64,000 nucleotides of DNA, taken from the NCBI RefSeq assembly GCF_006874475.1, contig NZ_VIRM01000028.1, positions 49,780-113,779 on the forward strand. Reading direction: 5' to 3'. How positions within the stretch are numbered: the stretch's first letter is position 1; every line of letters starts with the position of its first letter. Below are positions 7,820-16,650 of the stretch, in pieces. Below the pieces are notes generated by a model that made no database searches, was not told where the DNA came from, and saw only the letters and a list, made by a program, of their open reading frames with translations. Made by a program: the position numbers and the translations under genes. The DNA is from Microbispora hainanensis (GTDB lineage: Bacteria; Actinomycetota; Actinomycetes; Streptosporangiales; Streptosporangiaceae).

Positions 7820-9523
7820 TCAGCGGGTGGAGGTGGTGACGACGCCGACGCCCTGCCCACTCCGAGCGCGGGGCGAGCGGTGCGCGGCACCGAGGCGGGC
7901 GGCGAAGACGGCGACGTCCGGCGGCAGCGCGGTTCCCCGCCACGCCACGTGCTGGTCGCGGCGGGCGACGACGAACGGCGTCGTGTACGCGGGGTCCTGG
8001 GCGCCTTCGGGGAACCGGACCACGATGACGGGCAGGCCGGCGGCGCGTGCCTCCTGCGCCCACCGCTCCGCGGCGTCGAAGTGGTCGAGCGCCACGAGGG
8101 TGTACCACGGGCCGAGGTGGTCGTAGAGCGACGAGCCGTCCGCGAGCCAGTGGTGGGGGAGGCGGCAGCCCGGCACCGTGGAGGGCGTGTAGGTGCCCAT
8201 CGTGTATTCGGGCGCCCGGCCGTCCGGAACGATGATCGGGCTGCCGGCGTAGCTGTATCCGAAGTTGAGGCCCGCGGCGGCGAACTGCTGCACGTTCAGG
8301 TCGTACGCGAGCTTCCCGAAGGCCTCGCGGGCGGCGTCCCCCTCGGGGCCGTCGGCCTCCAGGCCGGCGGGCACGTCCGTGTCGGCGATCTTCCGCAGGT
8401 GGGACATCGCGAATCGGGACACCTGGTCGGTGATCGGCAGGCGCTCGGCCTCGTAGGCGTCCAGGATCGACTCGTCCGCCCAGCCGGTGATCACGGCGCT
8501 CAGCAGCCACGACAGGTTGAGACCGTCGGCGATGCCGGCGTTCATGCCATAGCCGCCGTACGGCACCCAGAGATGAGCGGCGTCACCGGCGATGAAGACG
8601 CGGCCGTCGCGGAACCGGTCGGCCACGAGACGGCGGGCGATCCAGTCCTCTCGGGAGACGAACTCGTAGGACTGGTCGTCGGAGAGCCCGAGGATGTCGC
8701 GGATCGCGCGGTCGCGGTCGACCTCCTCGCGCTCGGCCTCCTCCGGGCTCAGATAGGTGTGGATCAGGAACGTCTCGACGCCGTCGATGGAGTAGACGTG
8801 GCCGTTCCGGCGGCCGTTGTAGACGTAGTAGCCCCACGCCTTGCCCGCCGACATGTGGTCGTACAGGTCCGGCATCCTGATGCACGTCGACTGGACGTGC
8901 TGCAGGACGGGGTCGCCGTCGAACCGCGACCCGATGGTCTTGCGTACGAGCGAGCGGCCGCCGTCGGCGCCGACGAGATAACGGCCGCGGAGAGTCGCCG
9001 TCTCCTGCGTGCCCACCGGGACGATCTCCACCGTCACGCCGTGCTCGTCCTGGGCGACCGCGACGGCCCTGACCTCGTTGCGGAGGCTGACGTGCCGGAG
9101 GGAGGCCACGTGCTCCTCCAGGACGGGTTCGAGGAACCGCTGGTTGACGCGATGCGCCGGCTCGGCGGCCGCCCAGGTGGTGTCGGGGCCCCGCCCGGTG
9201 CCGTCGCGACGCGCGGAGGCGGAGGGGATCGGGATGCGGCCGAACTCCCTGCCGGTCACCGCGGTGAGGAAGGCGACGTCCTGGGGGTGATCGGCGGGCA
9301 GGCCGGCCGAGCGCACCCTGCCGGCCAGCCCGAAGCGTCGGAACGCCTCCATCGTGCGGGCGGCCACGTGGTTGCACTTGACGTTCGGGGCGTCGAGGTA
9401 GGGGTTCTCCTCGATGACGATCGCCGACACTCCGTGCGCGTCCAGCTCCATCGCGGCCAGCAGGCCGACGGGTCCCCCGCCGACGATGATGACGTCGGCG
9501 TCGAAGGTGGTGGAGTTGGTCAC
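7820..9523 (-). CDS. FAD-dependent aromatic-ring monooxygenase (PheA/TfdB type)
   Basis: 567-residue single-component flavin monooxygenase. The FAD dinucleotide-fold motif is at the N-terminus ('VIIVGGGPVGLLAAMEL'), the second FAD motif is 'VFIAGDAAHLWVPYGGYGMN', and a C-terminal thioredoxin-like region follows as in phenol hydroxylases. It is the first gene of the leftward operon, 30 bases before the FAH-RraA gene. I infer that it hydroxylates 4-hydroxyphenylacetate (or a related phenol) to homoprotocatechuate, replacing the usual two-component HpaBC, which is absent from the window. 3-Hydroxyphenylacetate hydroxylases of this family give homogentisate instead, but the adjacent hpaD argues for homoprotocatechuate. 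Promoter should lie in the 300-base gap before the LysR gene. Confidence 0.82.
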   Translation of the reverse strand: MTNSTTFDADVIIVGGGPVGLLAAMELDAHGVSAIVIEENPYLDAPNVKCNHVAARTMEAFRRFGLAGRVRSAGLPADHPQDVAFLTAVTGREFGRIPIPSASARRDGTGRGPDTTWAAAEPAHRVNQRFLEPVLEEHVASLRHVSLRNEVRAVAVAQDEHGVTVEIVPVGTQETATLRGRYLVGADGGRSLVRKTIGSRFDGDPVLQHVQSTCIRMPDLYDHMSAGKAWGYYVYNGRRNGHVYSIDGVETFLIHTYLSPEEAEREEVDRDRAIRDILGLSDDQSYEFVSREDWIARRLVADRFRDGRVFIAGDAAHLWVPYGGYGMNAGIADGLNLSWLLSAVITGWADESILDAYEAERLPITDQVSRFAMSHLRKIADTDVPAGLEADGPEGDAAREAFGKLAYDLNVQQFAAAGLNFGYSYAGSPIIVPDGRAPEYTMGTYTPSTVPGCRLPHHWLADGSSLYDHLGPWYTLVALDHFDAAERWAQEARAAGLPVIVVRFPEGAQDPAYTTPFVVARRDQHVAWRGTALPPDVAVFAARLGAAHRSPRARSGQGVGVVTTSTR

Positions 9524-9823
9524 TGTAGGGGACTCCCATCGGTCAGCGGATCACGGCGAGATCGCGCTGGTTGCATGCGGGGATGACGGACGGTGCCACG
9601 CTCAGGAGGAACGGCACGCGCCGGCCCCACGTCAGGGGTGCGTAGAGTCGAGACCGCCCCGGCATGGGGCCTGGTCGGACGTTCGGCGGGCATCGTCGCA
9701 TTCCTGGTAGGGGGATCGGGGGCGCTCCATGACGAACCTCGATGGAGGGACACATCGAGTGTGCGGGCACCAACTTCATCAAGCAATGACAACTATCAGG
9801 ATTGATAGTTCAAGGAGACTAAA
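9524..9823. promoter_or_regulatory. Divergent control region between catabolic operon and LysR gene
   Basis: 300 bases without a convincing gene between two divergently transcribed units, the usual position of LysR-regulated promoters. Within it lies a perfect inverted repeat, AACTATCA-GGAT-TGATAGTT at 9791-9810. It lies 13 bases before the LysR start, just ahead of its AAGGAG ribosome site (9812-9817). The repeat is AT-rich and palindromic like a LysR box, though its spacing does not fit T-N11-A exactly. Its position next to the regulator start suggests autoregulation. Confidence 0.6.
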
Positions 9824-10780
9824 GTGAACGGAGCGTCGGCGCTCTCGCTCAGGCAGCTCCAGTACTTCTGCGCCGTCGTCGAGAGCGGCTCGGTCACCGA
9901 GGCGGCGAGGAGACTGCACGTGTCCGCCGGCGGGGTCTCCCTCGCCATCACGCAGCTGGAGGAGCTCCTCGACGTCCAGCTCACGCTGCGCACGCGCGGC
10001 AAGGGCGTGGAGATCACCGATGCCGGGCGGAGCGTCTACGAGACCGCCCGGGTGATCGCCCGCAGCCTCGAGGACATCCAGGAGATGGCCGCGACCATCC
10101 GCGGCGAGCTGAGCGGCCCGCTGCGGGTGGGGATCTTCACGACGCTGTCCCCGTGGCTGTTCCCGCAGATGGCGGAGTATTTCGCCGAGCATCACCCCGC
10201 GATCGATCTCCAGCTGGAGGAGGGGGCGTCGGCGGCGCTCCAGACGCTCCTGACCGAGGGAAGGCTGGACGCGGCCCTCCTGTACGAGAACCACGTCGTC
10301 GCCGAGGTCGACGTGCAGCGCCTCGCCCCCGTGAGGCTGCAGCTCGCCGTCTCGCCCGATCATCCGCTGGCCGGCCAGGACAAGGTCTGGCTCAGCGCCC
10401 TGCGCGACGAGTACGCCGTCCTCCTCGCCATGCGCCCGGCCACCGACCACGTGGAGGAGATCCTGCGCAACGCCGGCATCACGCCCCGCGTGCGCTGGCG
10501 GAGCGCGAACGTCGAGACGATCCGCTCACTCGTCGCGCGGGGCCTCGGCTACACGATCATCATGGGCCGTCCCCACGGCGACCTGACCTACGACGGCAAG
10601 CCGATCGTGTATCGCCCCATCGCGGACGAGATCCCCCCGAACCACATCGTGCTCGCCACGGCGCCCGGCGCCCGGCGCACCGCCCGGGTCGAAGCGCTGC
10701 GGGCGTACTGCCGCGAAGCGGTCGCGGGTCATTTCGCCTCGCGCGACGGCATGCCCGTGAGCAAGACCGGAATGCTCTGA
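9824..10780 (+). CDS. LysR-family transcriptional regulator
   Basis: 318 residues. The N-terminal winged helix-turn-helix is clear ('LSLRQLQYFCAVVESGSVTEAARRL', residues ~8-32), followed by the long linker helix and a periplasmic-binding-fold effector domain ('LSGPLRVGIFTTLSPWLFPQM'). The GTG start at 9824 is set by an AAGGAG site six bases upstream. Divergent from the homoprotocatechuate operon and followed by the aminotransferase-transporter-decarboxylase-dehydrogenase group, it is probably the activator of both arms, responding to an aromatic acid or pathway intermediate. The effector is unknown. Confidence 0.88.
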   Translation: MNGASALSLRQLQYFCAVVESGSVTEAARRLHVSAGGVSLAITQLEELLDVQLTLRTRGKGVEITDAGRSVYETARVIARSLEDIQEMAATIRGELSGPLRVGIFTTLSPWLFPQMAEYFAEHHPAIDLQLEEGASAALQTLLTEGRLDAALLYENHVVAEVDVQRLAPVRLQLAVSPDHPLAGQDKVWLSALRDEYAVLLAMRPATDHVEEILRNAGITPRVRWRSANVETIRSLVARGLGYTIIMGRPHGDLTYDGKPIVYRPIADEIPPNHIVLATAPGARRTARVEALRAYCREAVAGHFASRDGMPVSKTGML

Positions 10781-10803
10781 GGGGCGACGGGCCCCGACGG
10801 TGC

Positions 10804-10818
10804 AGGGGCTGCGCCCCT
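10804..10818 (+). terminator. Weak hairpin after LysR gene
   Basis: AGGGGC-TGC-GCCCCT hairpin 23 bases after the LysR stop, without a T-run. It may end the LysR message. The following 150 bases to the aminotransferase start include an unusually AT-rich patch (10845-10890), which may hold the promoter of the next unit. Confidence 0.35.
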
Positions 10819-10975
10819 CCGAGTGCGACGGCCGTGACTGAAGTTTCGATTTTTTGAATTGTTTAGCCGGATATTTGTGATTGCCGTAATCCCACTGGTG
10901 GGCGCAATGTGGTGCAACCGACCGCGGGGCCACGACGACGGCACGCGGGCGGCGATCGTTCACCGAAGGAGAGAC

Positions 10976-12046
10976 GTGGGATCACTGAGGATCGCCCACC
11001 GGCTCGAAGGACTGCCTCCGTACGTGCCGGGCCGACGTCCCGAACGCGGACAGACGCGCAGACAGGCGCGCCTCGCGTCCAACGAGGTCCCCTGGCCTCC
11101 GCAGGCGGCGATCGTGGACGCGATGCGGGCCGCGCTCGATGACGCACACCGCTATCCGGACATGCAATACGCCGAGCTTCGCGCCGCCATCGCGGCGCAC
11201 GTCGGCCGGCCGTCCGGCCACATCGCGGTCGCGAACGGTTCCACCGCGCTGCTGCGGGACATCGTCGGCGTCCTCGCCGACACCGGTTCCGAGGTGGTCT
11301 TCGCCGAGCCGAGCTTTCCCTATTACCGCACCGCCGCCGTCGCCAACGCGGCCGTGCCGGTCGCCGTTCCGCTGCTGGGGCACGCACACGACCTGGACGC
11401 CATGCGGGACGCCGTCACCGAGCGCACCCGGGTCGTCGTCATCTGCAACCCGAACAACCCGACGGGCACGGCGTACACGAACGCGGAGCTCACGGACTTC
11501 CTGGCACGCGTGCCCGAGGACGTCGCCGTCGTCCTCGACGAGGCGTACGTCGAGTTCGCGACGGACGTCGACGGCCTGGAGCTGGTGGACGGGCATCCGA
11601 ACGTGATCGTCGTCCGCACGCTCAGCAAGGCCCACGGCCTCGCCGGCCTGCGCATCGGCTACGCCATCGGCGACGGCGAGGTGATGAGCTACGTGTCGCG
11701 CCTGGGAGTGCCGTTCCGCATCGACGCCGTCGCCGTCGCGGGGGCGCTGGCCGCGCTCCGGCCGGAGCAGGTGGCCGAGTCCGGGCGTCGCGTGGCGGCG
11801 ATCGTGGCGGAGCGCGCACGCCTCACCGCGGCGCTCCGCTCCCGCGGATGGACCGTGGTCGAATCCGCGGCGAACTTCGTCTTCCTCCCGCTGGGCGAAT
11901 CGGCCGCGGAGGTGGCCGGGGAATGCGCGGCGAAGGGCGTGCTCGTGCGCCCGATCGGCGGCGGCATACGCGTGACCGTCGGCTCCCCGGAGGACACCGA
12001 GCAGCTCCTCGGCGCCCTCCCCGTCCTCTCCACCGACCTCCGCTGA
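10976..12046 (+). CDS. HisC-family (aromatic-type) PLP aminotransferase
   Basis: 356-residue fold-type I aminotransferase of the histidinol-phosphate/aromatic (Pat) group. The PLP lysine is K218 in 'TLSKAHGLAGLRIGY'. 'NPNNPTGT' and the C-terminal Arg motif 'RPIGGGIRVTVG' are also seen. I chose GTG 10976 because AAGGAGAG lies just upstream and the protein then has normal length; the frame stays open upstream, but that part shows no similarity. HisC homologues outside his operons commonly transaminate Phe, Tyr or Trp. Neighbours (decarboxylase, aldehyde dehydrogenase, homoprotocatechuate enzymes) support tyrosine, DOPA or phenylalanine as substrate. Its 3' end is embedded in a short tandem repeat. 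Confidence 0.82.
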   Translation: MGSLRIAHRLEGLPPYVPGRRPERGQTRRQARLASNEVPWPPQAAIVDAMRAALDDAHRYPDMQYAELRAAIAAHVGRPSGHIAVANGSTALLRDIVGVLADTGSEVVFAEPSFPYYRTAAVANAAVPVAVPLLGHAHDLDAMRDAVTERTRVVVICNPNNPTGTAYTNAELTDFLARVPEDVAVVLDEAYVEFATDVDGLELVDGHPNVIVVRTLSKAHGLAGLRIGYAIGDGEVMSYVSRLGVPFRIDAVAVAGALAALRPEQVAESGRRVAAIVAERARLTAALRSRGWTVVESAANFVFLPLGESAAEVAGECAAKGVLVRPIGGGIRVTVGSPEDTEQLLGALPVLSTDLR

Positions 12047-12087
12047 CACACCGACCTCCGCTGACACACCGTCCCTCCGCTGACACA
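12033..12087. repeat. Three-copy 18-19 bp tandem repeat across a stop codon
   Basis: CCGACCTCCGCTGACACA occurs exactly twice (12033-12050, 12051-12068), followed by a 19-base variant (12069-12087). The first copy contains the TGA that ends the aminotransferase; each later copy repeats that stop in the spacer before the transporter. This looks like replication slippage at the gene's end. Confidence 0.85.
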
Positions 12088-12116
12088 CCGTCGCGGCCAT
12101 ACCTGAAAGACCCCCC

Positions 12117-13433
12117 ATGGAATCGAACATGACCGTCACGCCGCAGGACCGATCCGACTCGCTCTGGCACGGCCCGATGCGACGTGTCCTGATGTCCAGC
12201 TTCAGCGGCAGCGTGATCGAGTTCTACGACTTCGTCCTGTACGTCATCGCGGCCGCGGTCGTCTTCCCGCACGTCTTCTTCGACAACCTCTCGCCGACCA
12301 TGGCGACCATCGCGTCCTTCGTCACGCTCGCCGTCGGGTACGTCGGGCGGCCGCTCGGAGGCGTGATCTTCGGCCACTTCGGCGACCGGCTCGGCCGCAA
12401 GGGCGTGCTCGTCACCACCATGCTCCTCATGGGCATCTCGACCACGGCGATCGGGCTCCTTCCCGCCACCGCCACCGTCGGTGTCCTGGCGCCGATCCTC
12501 CTCGTCCTCTGCCGGGTCCTGCAGGGGGTGGCCGTCGGCGGCGAGTGGGGCGGGGCCATGCTCATCGCCCTGGAGAACTCGCCCGGCGCCAAGCGCGGTT
12601 TCGCGGCCTCGTTCGCGAGCCTCGGCGCACCGGCCGGCGCGATGCTCGCCACCGGCTCCATCTCCCTCGCCTCCAGCCTCCCGCAGGACCAGTTCCTCTC
12701 CTGGGGATGGCGCATTCCCTTCCTGTTCAGCGTCCTGCTCGTCGTGGTCGGGATGACGATCCGCCTGAAGGTCAGCGAGAGCCCGCTGTTCAAGTCGCTG
12801 GACCTGGAGGCGGAGAAGCGGAAGGTGCCGATCCTGGAGGTCCTGCGCCGCTATCCGTCGCAGGCCGCGCTCGGCATCATCGTCGCGATCAGCCAGCTGA
12901 CCATCGACGGCATCGCCACCTCATGGGCGGTCAACCACAGCGTCGAGCTCGGGGCCGACCGCACGACCATCCTGAACCTGAAGATCTTCGGCTCGATCGC
13001 CCTCCTCGTCGCGGCCATCATCAGCGCCCGGCTGAGCGACCGCTGGGGGCGTCGCCTGCCCCTGACCATCGGCATCGTCGCAGCGCTGATCTTCGTCTTC
13101 CCGATGCTCACCCTGATCCAGACGGGCACCGCGGGGGGCTTCGCCGTCGCCGTCATCGTCGGCCAGTTCATCCAGGGATTCATCCTCGGCCCGCTCGCCG
13201 CGTTCCTGGCGGAGCTGTTCCCCACGCGCCTGCGGTTCACCGGCGCCTCGCTGTGCTTCCAGACCGCCTCGGCGCTCGGCTCGGGCTTCACGCCGCTCAT
13301 CGCGACCTCCCTGGTCGCCGTCGGCGGGGGAATCGCCGTGCTCGGCTGGGTGTGGATGGGTGTCCTCGCCGTCTGCCTCGTGGCGACCCTGATCGCATCG
13401 GAGGGCCGGAAGCGGGACCTCAGCGCCATCTAG
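12117..13433 (+). CDS. MFS transporter, metabolite:H+ symporter (MHS) family
   Basis: 438 residues with about 12 hydrophobic segments. 'SGSVIEFYDFVLYVIAAAVVFP' near residue 30 and 'GRPLGGVIFGHFGDRLGRKG' near 80 are hallmarks of the MHS group (shikimate, proline, ketoglutarate and aromatic acid symporters). 'GEWGGAMLIALENSPGAKRG' is the conserved loop after TM4-5. The second Met (12129) is an alternative start. It lies between the aminotransferase and the ThDP decarboxylase in one rightward unit, so it probably imports the aromatic growth substrate. Exact substrate cannot be read from sequence. Confidence 0.88.
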   Translation: MESNMTVTPQDRSDSLWHGPMRRVLMSSFSGSVIEFYDFVLYVIAAAVVFPHVFFDNLSPTMATIASFVTLAVGYVGRPLGGVIFGHFGDRLGRKGVLVTTMLLMGISTTAIGLLPATATVGVLAPILLVLCRVLQGVAVGGEWGGAMLIALENSPGAKRGFAASFASLGAPAGAMLATGSISLASSLPQDQFLSWGWRIPFLFSVLLVVVGMTIRLKVSESPLFKSLDLEAEKRKVPILEVLRRYPSQAALGIIVAISQLTIDGIATSWAVNHSVELGADRTTILNLKIFGSIALLVAAIISARLSDRWGRRLPLTIGIVAALIFVFPMLTLIQTGTAGGFAVAVIVGQFIQGFILGPLAAFLAELFPTRLRFTGASLCFQTASALGSGFTPLIATSLVAVGGGIAVLGWVWMGVLAVCLVATLIASEGRKRDLSAI

Positions 13434-13499
13434 CGGTTCGAGGCACTCCCGTAGAAGCCCCGCATCACACCCGCTCAGCAGCGGAGGAAAGGTAAGACA

Positions 13500-15110
13500 A
13501 TGACGAAGACCGGTGGAGAGCTCCTCGCCGAACAGCTGATCGCCGAGGGCGTTCAAACGATCTTCGGCGTTCCCGGGATCCAGCTCGACTACGCGATGGA
13601 CGGTCTCGCGCAGCACCGCGAGTCGATCGACTTCATCTCGGCACGGCACGAGCAGGGCGCCGCATACATGGCGGACGGCTACGCGCGGGTGGCAGGCAGG
13701 CCCGGTGTCTGCATGGTCGTCCCCGGGCCCGGGCTTCTTAACGCCGCCGCGGCGCTGTCGACGGCGTACGCGACGAACGGCCCCGTCGTCTGCATCGCCG
13801 GTCAGATCCCCTCGCCGGCCATCGGCCGGGGTCTCGGCATGCTGCACGAGATCCCGGGGCAGTCGGACCTTCTCCGTTCGCTCACCAAGTGGAACGGGAT
13901 CGCGATGTCGCCCGAGGAGATCCCCGGTCTCGTACGCGAAGCGTTCAGGCAGGTCTCCAGCGGACGCCCGCGGCCCGTCGGCATCGAGATCCCGCCGGAC
14001 GTGCTCCAGGCGAAGACGACCGCCGGGGTGGCGGCCCCCGGGGGCGACCTCCCCGGTGAGATCGACGAGGGCGCGGTCGACCGTGCCGCCGAGCTCCTCG
14101 CCGCCGCCGAACGGCCCGTGATCGTCGCGGGGGGAGGGGTGCGCGACGCCGCCTCCGGCGCCGCGCTCCAGGCGCTCGCCGAGCGCCTCGGCGCGCCCGT
14201 CGTCACCAGCAGGAACGGCAAGGGCGCCATCAGCGACCGGCACCCGCTCGCCCTGTCGCGCCTGGCCGGTGCGGACGTCCTCGCGGACGCCGACGTCGTG
14301 CTCGCCGTCGGCACCCGCTTCGTCACCATGACCGGGCAGCCGGTCGTCCGGCCCGGACGCCGCCGCCTCATCGCGATCAACGCCGACCCCGCCGACGTGG
14401 ACGCGCCCCGCGCGTTCGACGTCGCCGTCATCGCCGACGCCAGGGCCGCGCTGGAGGCGATCGCCGCCGCCCTCCCCGAGGGCACGCGTGAGGCGCCGGA
14501 TCTCGACGGTCACCGCAAGCGGGAACACGACGCCCTTCGCGTGATCGCGCCGCAGGTGGAGTGGCTGCGGGCGATCCGCGCGGCCCTGCCCGACGACGGC
14601 GTCTTCGTCGAGGAGCTCACGCAGATCGGCTACGCGGCGCGCCTGGCGTTCCCCGTCTACCAGCCGGGGACCTACGTGACGCCCGGCTACCAGGGCACGC
14701 TCGGCTACGGGTTCCCGACCGGCCTCGGCGCGGCCATCGGAGCCCGGGGCCGGCAGGTCGTCTCGATCAACGGCGACGGTGGTTTCGGGTGGGCGCTGCA
14801 GGAGCTGTCCACCGCCGCCAAGTACGCTGTCGGGCTCGTGACCGTGGTGTTCCGCAACGACGCGTTCGGCAATGTCCAGCGCATCCAGACCGAGACGTTC
14901 GGCCGCACCATCGGCGTGGAGCTCAACAACCCCGACTTCGTCGCCCTGGCCGGAGAGTTCGGCGTCGCGGCCGAGCGGGTCACCACGCCGGACGCGCTCG
15001 CCGCCGCGATCCGCAACGCCCGCGGGACGGACGCGCCGGTGCTCATCGAGGTTCCGATCGGTGACGTCCCCTCCCCGTGGAAGCTCCTGGCGGAGCCGTC
15101 CATCGGCTGA
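13500..15110 (+). CDS. Thiamine-diphosphate-dependent 2-oxoacid decarboxylase-like enzyme
   Basis: 536 residues in the three-domain acetolactate synthase/benzoylformate decarboxylase architecture. E51 in 'ARHEQGAAYMADGYAR' is the ThDP-activating Glu. The ThDP/Mg motif starts with GDG at 425-427 and ends in 'FRNDAFGNVQ'. A GGAGGAAAGG site precedes the ATG. In context it should decarboxylate an arylpyruvate made by the aminotransferase to an arylacetaldehyde, for oxidation by the next gene product. Sequence alone would also allow an acetolactate synthase-like or other carboligase role; the absence of a small regulatory subunit and the dehydrogenase partner favour decarboxylation. Confidence 0.8.
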   Translation: MTKTGGELLAEQLIAEGVQTIFGVPGIQLDYAMDGLAQHRESIDFISARHEQGAAYMADGYARVAGRPGVCMVVPGPGLLNAAAALSTAYATNGPVVCIAGQIPSPAIGRGLGMLHEIPGQSDLLRSLTKWNGIAMSPEEIPGLVREAFRQVSSGRPRPVGIEIPPDVLQAKTTAGVAAPGGDLPGEIDEGAVDRAAELLAAAERPVIVAGGGVRDAASGAALQALAERLGAPVVTSRNGKGAISDRHPLALSRLAGADVLADADVVLAVGTRFVTMTGQPVVRPGRRRLIAINADPADVDAPRAFDVAVIADARAALEAIAAALPEGTREAPDLDGHRKREHDALRVIAPQVEWLRAIRAALPDDGVFVEELTQIGYAARLAFPVYQPGTYVTPGYQGTLGYGFPTGLGAAIGARGRQVVSINGDGGFGWALQELSTAAKYAVGLVTVVFRNDAFGNVQRIQTETFGRTIGVELNNPDFVALAGEFGVAAERVTTPDALAAAIRNARGTDAPVLIEVPIGDVPSPWKLLAEPSIG

Positions 15111-15160
15111 GCGGCACATTCAGGGCCTTACCCGACTCACGATCCAGGAAGGCTGGATTC

Positions 15161-16615
15161 ATGGCATCACCCAGGGGCACCGTCGACGATTCGCTGTGGC
15201 TGGACAACACCCGGGCCGCCGCGTCGGGGACGACGTACGTGCCGGTGGACGACTCCGCGACCGGTGAGGAGATCGCCAGGGTGCGGTCCGCGACCGGGGA
15301 GGACGTCGACCGCGCGTTCGACTCGGCCGCACGCGCGCAGCGGCGGTGGGCGGACGTCTCGCCCGCCGATCGCGTCGCCGTGCTCGCGAAGGCCGCCGAC
15401 ATCCTGGAAGGCATGGCGGACGACCTCGCCGTCACGATGCAGGCGGAGGTCGGCACCGTGGCGAGCCAGGTCCGCGGCGCGCAGGTCGGCCTGGGCCTCA
15501 CGGCCATGCGTCTCACGGCGGCCGCGGCTCTCGACGCGATCACGGAGCGCGAGCAGATCGGCGGCTCGGACGTCGTCCGGGAGCCCGCCGGCGTCGTCGG
15601 CGCGATCACCCCGTGGAACTATCCGCTGTTCCAGGTGGCCCTGAAGGTGGCGCCGGCGATCGCCGCCGGCTGCGCCGTCGTGCTCAAGCCGGCGGAGGTC
15701 GCGCCGCTCACGACGTTCCTCGTGGCGGAGGCGTTCGCCGAGGCCGGGCTTCCCGCGGGCGTGCTGAACGTCGTCTGCGGCGGCGGCGCGAGCGTGGGCG
15801 GCGCGGTCGCGGGCCATCCGCGCGCGGACTTCGTCTCCTTCACCGGGTCCGTCGCGGCCGGGCGCAAGGTCGCCATGGCCGCTGCCCGGTGGGGCACGCG
15901 CACGTCGCTGGAGCTGGGCGGAAAGAGCGCCGCGATCGTCCTCGACGACGACGAGGAGAAGGTGCGGGCGGCGGTGCGGCACACGACCGCAAGCTGCTTC
16001 GGCAACGCGGGGCAGACGTGTGCGGCGCTGTCCCGGCTGATCATTCCGCGCCGCCTCCTCGCAGAGGCCGAGGACGAGGTGCGCGCCGTGCTGGAGCAGG
16101 TCGTCGTGGGCGACCCCTCCGACGCGGCGAGCACCGTCGGGCCGCTGGCGAGCCGGGAACAACGCGACAGAGTGGCCGAGCACCTCCGCGTCGCCGGGAA
16201 GACCGCGGGGGTGCGCACGGTCGCGGCGAAGGACGTCTCCCACCTCACGCGCGGCTGGTACGCGCCACCCACGGTGGTCGTGGCCGACGACCCGGGCGCG
16301 CCGATCGTGCAGGAGGAGGTGTTCGGGCCCGTGCTCGCGATCCAGCCCGCCGACGACGAGGCGCATGCGATCGAGCTCGCAGAGGGGACGCGGTTCGGCC
16401 TCATCGCCCGCGTGTGGACCGATGACGATGCCCGCTTCGAGCGCGTCGCCCGGCGCCTTCGCGTCGGCGGCGTGATCCAGAGCGACGCGCCGACCGTGTG
16501 GGACGCGCCGTTCGGCGGCGTCAAGGACTCCGGCTATGGGCGCGAGCGCGGCGCGTACGGCGTCGAGGAGTACCTCGTTCCCAAGTCCCTGCAACGCAGA
16601 GCGCCACAGGCCTGA
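15161..16615 (+). CDS. Aldehyde dehydrogenase (probable arylacetaldehyde dehydrogenase)
   Basis: 484-residue NAD(P)-dependent aldehyde dehydrogenase with 'TPWNYPLFQVALK' cofactor motif, 'SFTGSVAAGRKV', the Glu of 'SLELGGKSAAIV' and catalytic C287 ('NAGQTCAALSR'). The ATG at 15161 follows AGGAAGG by eight bases; the upstream open frame is the tail region of the preceding gene spacer. It closes the rightward unit. The likely reaction is phenyl- or hydroxyphenylacetaldehyde to the acid, which the divergent operon would then hydroxylate and cleave. It belongs to the same superfamily as hpaE of this window but is clearly a different branch. Confidence 0.86.
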   Translation: MASPRGTVDDSLWLDNTRAAASGTTYVPVDDSATGEEIARVRSATGEDVDRAFDSAARAQRRWADVSPADRVAVLAKAADILEGMADDLAVTMQAEVGTVASQVRGAQVGLGLTAMRLTAAAALDAITEREQIGGSDVVREPAGVVGAITPWNYPLFQVALKVAPAIAAGCAVVLKPAEVAPLTTFLVAEAFAEAGLPAGVLNVVCGGGASVGGAVAGHPRADFVSFTGSVAAGRKVAMAAARWGTRTSLELGGKSAAIVLDDDEEKVRAAVRHTTASCFGNAGQTCAALSRLIIPRRLLAEAEDEVRAVLEQVVVGDPSDAASTVGPLASREQRDRVAEHLRVAGKTAGVRTVAAKDVSHLTRGWYAPPTVVVADDPGAPIVQEEVFGPVLAIQPADDEAHAIELAEGTRFGLIARVWTDDDARFERVARRLRVGGVIQSDAPTVWDAPFGGVKDSGYGRERGAYGVEEYLVPKSLQRRAPQA

Positions 16616-16650
16616 CCCCTCCCGGCATCAGGCGGATGGACGTGGTGCCA

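Noticed and set aside
4769..9586. A 1605-codon open frame on the + strand opposite the hpa operon
   Set aside because: It is antisense to five well-recognised genes. Long antisense frames are a by-product of very high GC at third codon positions. Its composition (Val/Arg/Gly-rich) shows no domain.
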